This document shows, piece by piece, positions 5,569 to 8,499 of a DNA stretch of 8,499 nucleotides. The stretch is from assembly GCA_947585525.1 (NCBI GenBank), contig CANPXA010000064.1:1-8499 (forward strand), written 5' to 3'. The notes under the pieces are model-generated. The model was not told the origin of the DNA. It saw only the letters and a program-made list of their open reading frames with translations, and did not search any database. Each line of letters starts with the position of its first letter. Position 1 is the first letter of the stretch. This DNA is from an uncultured Akkermansia sp. (GTDB taxonomy: Bacteria; Verrucomicrobiota; Verrucomicrobiia; Verrucomicrobiales; Akkermansiaceae). A program made the position numbers and the translations under genes.

Positions 5569-7488
5569 GTGAGCTATCAGGTGTTTGCTAGGAAATATCG
5601 CCCGCGTACATTCAAGGACGTACTCGGACAGGATCATGTGGTGCGGACGCTGTGTAATGCGATCGAGCAGAAGAGGCTGGCGCATGCCTATTTGTTTGTC
5701 GGTCCGAGAGGGACGGGAAAGACGTCCACGGCGCGCATTTTTGCGAAGGCATTGAACTGCACCGGCGGTCCGAAAGTGGATTTTGACCCGGATGAGGACG
5801 TATGCGTCGAGATTGCGGAGGGGAGGAGTTTAGACGTGCTGGAGATCGACGGGGCATCCAACCGCGGGATTGACAACATACGGGATTTGAGGGACAACGT
5901 GCAATTCGCACCGGCTCGAGGTCAGTACCGTATCATCTACATTGACGAGGTGCACATGCTCACGAAGGAATCCTTCAATGCTCTGCTCAAAACGTTGGAG
6001 GAGCCGCCGGCGCACGTCATGTTTATTTTTGCGACGACGGAGCCGCACAAGATACTGCCGACCATTTTATCGCGTTGCCAGAGATTTGACTTGAGACCGA
6101 TACCTGCGGACATCATTGCGAAGCATTTGGTGGACATAGCCGGGAGGGAAGGGGTTCAATTGAGTGAGGAGGCGGCCTATGCCATCGCCACCGTAGCAGA
6201 CGGAGGGATGCGCGATGCTCAATCCATGCTCGATCAACTCGTCTCATTCTGCGGGGATAACATCACGGAGGAAAACGTGCGGGATATCTTCGGCATTACC
6301 GGGAGGGAGACCGTTGCCCGAGCCGTGGCCTATATGCTGGGACGTGAGCTGCCGAGTCTGCTTCGGCTGGTGGGAGAACTCTCGGAGGCCGGACGGGACA
6401 TGGGGCAGTTCTTATCGGAGATGATGGGGAGTGTGAGGGAGCTCCTGGTGGCGAAAGTGGCCCCGGAGGAGGGTGGGGTGAATGTTCCTCCCGCTTGGCG
6501 TGAGACGCTCATGCAACACATTTCCCGCATTCCTCTGGATAAAATTGTGAGCCTGATGGAAGCGCTCTCCACTGCCGAGGAGCAGATGCGCTGGAGCACC
6601 AACAAGCGCTTGCATATGGAGATGGGGCTCATCCAGGCCGTGCATTCTCTCTCGCAGGCCAACATCAGCGACATCATACGCGCTCTCGACGGAGCTCCTA
6701 TCCCCGAGACGCCGATAGCCACCACCGTGCTGCCGGACATTCCCCTGCCCGGACCGGCAGAGACGTCTTCCCAAGCGGTGAGTCGGAAGGCTGAGGCAGA
6801 GAAGAAGGTCGAGTCCGAACCCCGGGAACAGCCTGTGCCGAAACCGGAATTGAAACCGGAGCCATCGGAGCCAGCACCAGAACAGCAGAATGAGGCGGAG
6901 AAACAACCGGAGGCAGTTCCGCAGGAAACCTTGGAACCTATTGATGATGCGCCGCCGTTGTTCGACGACATCCCTTCAGACGCCCCCTCCGTTGAACCCC
7001 ACACCATGAGCGAGGCGGACTGGGAAGCTATCCTCAGCGCAGCTCGGGAGCGGTCGCCGTTGAAGGTCGGGAGCGTGGGTCCCACACTGTTTATCGGTGA
7101 GGATGATGGTTTAGTCACCGTGGCGATTCACCCTACGGACACCGACAGTCGGGACGCGTTGTTGAGCGAGGATGCGGGGGAAATGCTCCGGGAGGAGGCG
7201 CAACATCGGGGAACGAGGTTGGCGCGACTGCGTATCGTAACAGATGACAGCGTGCCATTGCCGGAGGAGGAACCGGAGGAACCCACGCCGTCTGTTTCGC
7301 AAGCGCCCGAGGAAACGGAACACGAGCCGGAAAAAGAGCTTGCGAAAAAGGAAGCTGCCAAGAGCGCCGTGAAGAAGGAGGATGTACCGACTCGAGAGTC
7401 AAAGGCGGCCCTGTCCGCCGAGGAGTTTTATAAGGACCCCCTCATTGAGCTTGCCATCAATGAATTTCATGCTAAACTCATCAAGTGA
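5569..7488 (+). CDS. dnaX: DNA polymerase III subunit gamma/tau (DnaX)
   Basis: DnaX is the AAA+ motor of the clamp loader, which puts the sliding clamp on DNA and couples polymerases at the fork. The 639-residue product has Walker A GPRGTGKT (45-52), Walker B DEVH (126-129), sensor 1 ATTEPHK (155-161) and the SRC arginine finger (R169), followed by the gamma/tau lid and collar domains to about residue 365. The zinc module is reduced: only C64 and C79 of the usual four cysteines remain, with an aspartate-rich segment between. After an acidic, proline-rich linker (about 380-478) comes a small folded domain (about 480-560), a second charged linker, and a conserved-looking C-terminal helix (about 616-639). 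GTG is the start because it opens the canonical SYQVFARKYRPRTF sequence and follows the promoter directly. No clear in-frame slippery heptamer for a short gamma form was found. Confidence 0.95.
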   Translation: MSYQVFARKYRPRTFKDVLGQDHVVRTLCNAIEQKRLAHAYLFVGPRGTGKTSTARIFAKALNCTGGPKVDFDPDEDVCVEIAEGRSLDVLEIDGASNRGIDNIRDLRDNVQFAPARGQYRIIYIDEVHMLTKESFNALLKTLEEPPAHVMFIFATTEPHKILPTILSRCQRFDLRPIPADIIAKHLVDIAGREGVQLSEEAAYAIATVADGGMRDAQSMLDQLVSFCGDNITEENVRDIFGITGRETVARAVAYMLGRELPSLLRLVGELSEAGRDMGQFLSEMMGSVRELLVAKVAPEEGGVNVPPAWRETLMQHISRIPLDKIVSLMEALSTAEEQMRWSTNKRLHMEMGLIQAVHSLSQANISDIIRALDGAPIPETPIATTVLPDIPLPGPAETSSQAVSRKAEAEKKVESEPREQPVPKPELKPEPSEPAPEQQNEAEKQPEAVPQETLEPIDDAPPLFDDIPSDAPSVEPHTMSEADWEAILSAARERSPLKVGSVGPTLFIGEDDGLVTVAIHPTDTDSRDALLSEDAGEMLREEAQHRGTRLARLRIVTDDSVPLPEEEPEEPTPSVSQAPEETEHEPEKELAKKEAAKSAVKKEDVPTRESKAALSAEEFYKDPLIELAINEFHAKLIK

Positions 7489-7497
7489 ATTGATCCT

Positions 7498-7800
7498 ATG
7501 AATATCCAAAAGCTCATGAAACAAATGCAGGCCATGCAAACCAGCATGGTTCAGGCTCAGGATCGGCTCGCTGAGCAACAATGCAGCGCCGAGGGAGCCG
7601 GAGGAAAAATCAAGGCCACTGCCAATGGAGCGGGCGAGCTCATCTCCCTCCATATCGATCCATCCATCGTTGACCCGGAGGATGTCGAGTTCTTGGAAAC
7701 CCTCATTTTAAAAACAGTGCAAGATGCTCTGCAATCTGCCAAAAACATGATGGAAGGAGAGATGCGCAAGGTGACCGGAGGCTTTGGTCTGCCTAGATAA
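7498..7800 (+). CDS. ybaB: YbaB/EbfC family nucleoid-associated protein
   Basis: This 100-residue protein belongs to the small DNA-binding YbaB/EbfC family, which forms dimers shaped like tweezers and coats or bends DNA. The family pattern is visible: an N-terminal Met- and Gln-rich helix (MNIQKLMKQMQAMQ), GGKIKATANGAGELISLHID (about residues 35-54), then a helix with the LETLILKTVQDAL element and the C-terminal TGGFGLP. It starts nine bases after the dnaX stop codon, so it is almost certainly co-transcribed, as dnaX-ybaB pairs are in many bacteria. No Shine-Dalgarno site is seen in the gap, so translation may depend on ribosomes finishing dnaX. The usual third member recR does not follow. 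Confidence 0.93.
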   Translation: MNIQKLMKQMQAMQTSMVQAQDRLAEQQCSAEGAGGKIKATANGAGELISLHIDPSIVDPEDVEFLETLILKTVQDALQSAKNMMEGEMRKVTGGFGLPR

Positions 7801-7807
7801 ACTGCTG

Positions 7808-8499
7808 ATGAGGAAACAAATGACCACGCTCCTGGTAGTGGCAGCCGCGCTCTTCCCTGTGCGCGGGGAGGTGGTTTCTGTCGGCAAATACCAGGCCAAG
7901 ATTGTGCCGGAGCAGTTCGCTACTCTGACCTTCATGAACAAGGGACAGGTGTCGGATCTCTACCGGACAGAGGACGGGCGTGTGGAGAAGGGCACGGTGG
8001 TGGCCGTCATGGACAAGGACAAGACCGAGGAGGAGCGAGAGGACATGGAGTTGCAACTCACAAAAGAACGTCTCAACAAGAAAGATGAGATCCGTAAACT
8101 GGAGGTCCAGCGCGACAAGCTCGCCTTCTACATGAAACTGAGTGAGGGGGAAAAGTACTACGCCAAGGAGTACAAACCCGAAGGGGATGCTGATTCTCAG
8201 GACACCCTCTCCGACATCAACGAGCGTATGGATTTGCTCAAGCGCGAGTTGGAGACCTTGGAACGCCGCAAACGGGCTGATTTTGAAAACAAACACGAGG
8301 CGCTCACCCTGCGTATGCCTTTTACGGGGAGAATTCAATACAACTTCCCGATGCCGGAGGATCCTTCCCAGCCTTTTGAATATGTCAACAGCGGGTCTCG
8401 CCCCTTTGCCACCGTGTGTGACGACTCCGCTTTCTACATCACCCTCAACATAGCGGACACGGATCTCAGTTTGCTGCCTCCGGAGAATTTCAGCGTTTT
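7808..8499 (+). CDS. Secreted HlyD-like adaptor protein, 3' truncated by window
   Basis: An open frame of 230 codons runs off the window end. The N-terminus MRKQMTTLLVVAAALFPVRG looks like a signal peptide, with possible cleavage before EVVSV. Residues 25-70 resemble the first half of a biotinyl/lipoyl-like domain (VPEQFATLTF, then GQVSDLY and VEKGTVVAVMD). A charged coiled coil follows (about 73-110 and 130-165), then the second lipoyl half (LTLRMPFTGRIQYNFP, about 175-190) and the start of a beta-barrel (TVCDDSAFYITLNI). This order is typical of HlyD/RND periplasmic adaptors of efflux or secretion systems. The partner is unknown, as downstream sequence is missing. The start lies seven bases after ybaB. 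A second ATG at 7820 has an AGGA five bases upstream, but using it would drop the positively charged residues of the signal. Confidence 0.72.
   Translation, partial: MRKQMTTLLVVAAALFPVRGEVVSVGKYQAKIVPEQFATLTFMNKGQVSDLYRTEDGRVEKGTVVAVMDKDKTEEEREDMELQLTKERLNKKDEIRKLEVQRDKLAFYMKLSEGEKYYAKEYKPEGDADSQDTLSDINERMDLLKRELETLERRKRADFENKHEALTLRMPFTGRIQYNFPMPEDPSQPFEYVNSGSRPFATVCDDSAFYITLNIADTDLSLLPPENFSV

Noticed and set aside
1872..5685. Three minus-strand frames (1872-2207, 2940-3245, 5227-5685) sharing a peptide like AYLRIT or AYLRFT
   Set aside because: The shared peptide is only the translation of the CGTAAWT heptad repeat. The frames overlap repeats and real genes.
7328..7352. A-runs near the dnaX 3' end as programmed frameshift sites
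   Set aside because: Neither run fits an X-XXY-YYZ heptamer in the reading frame, and both lie far downstream of the usual gamma stop position.

Overview
The window (8499 bases, fairly GC-rich) is an ordinary bacterial chromosomal segment of conserved housekeeping and transport genes, separated by unusually repeat-rich intergenic DNA. No phage, CRISPR, rRNA or tRNA gene was seen. The organism cannot be fixed from the sequence alone. The DnaX sequence, the near absence of Shine-Dalgarno sites, and promoters of the form TTGCMA-N16/17-TAGRRT placed right at start codons make me lean towards Verrucomicrobiota (Akkermansia-like) or another PVC-group bacterium, with low to moderate confidence.

Layout: (1) 1-188 is the gdhA leader with a candidate promoter. 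(2) 189-1547 (+) is gdhA, NADP-type glutamate dehydrogenase, followed by a good intrinsic terminator. (3) 1628-2049 is non-coding; it holds inverted repeats, a heptad repeat array and the prs promoter. (4) 2050-2979 (+) is prs, PRPP synthase. (5) 2980-3088 is a short convergent gap with two hairpins. (6) 3089-4941 (-) is a two-gene unit: an NSS (LeuT-fold) sodium symporter and, overlapping its stop codon by ATGA, a 45-residue MetS-like small subunit. (7) 4942-5568 is a divergent intergenic region packed with short palindromes and repeats, with a promoter at each edge firing outward. (8) 5569-8499 (+) is a tight unit of dnaX (gamma/tau clamp-loader subunit), a ybaB/ebfC nucleoid-associated protein gene and the first 230 codons of a secreted HlyD-like adaptor, cut by the window end.

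Working together: GdhA fixes ammonia into glutamate. Prs supplies PRPP for nucleotide, histidine and tryptophan synthesis. The symporter pair probably imports amino acids with sodium. DnaX-YbaB is the widespread replication/nucleoid gene pair, here followed by an envelope adaptor rather than the usual recR.

No new biochemical system is evident. The most interesting signals are non-coding. One is the leaderless or nearly leaderless promoter layout at dnaX and the symporter gene. The other is a family of modular intergenic repeats: a ten-base arm GGGCAAAMGC, triloop hairpins with compensatory arm changes, and seven-base CGTAAWT arrays that end in AGG and lead into a hairpin.
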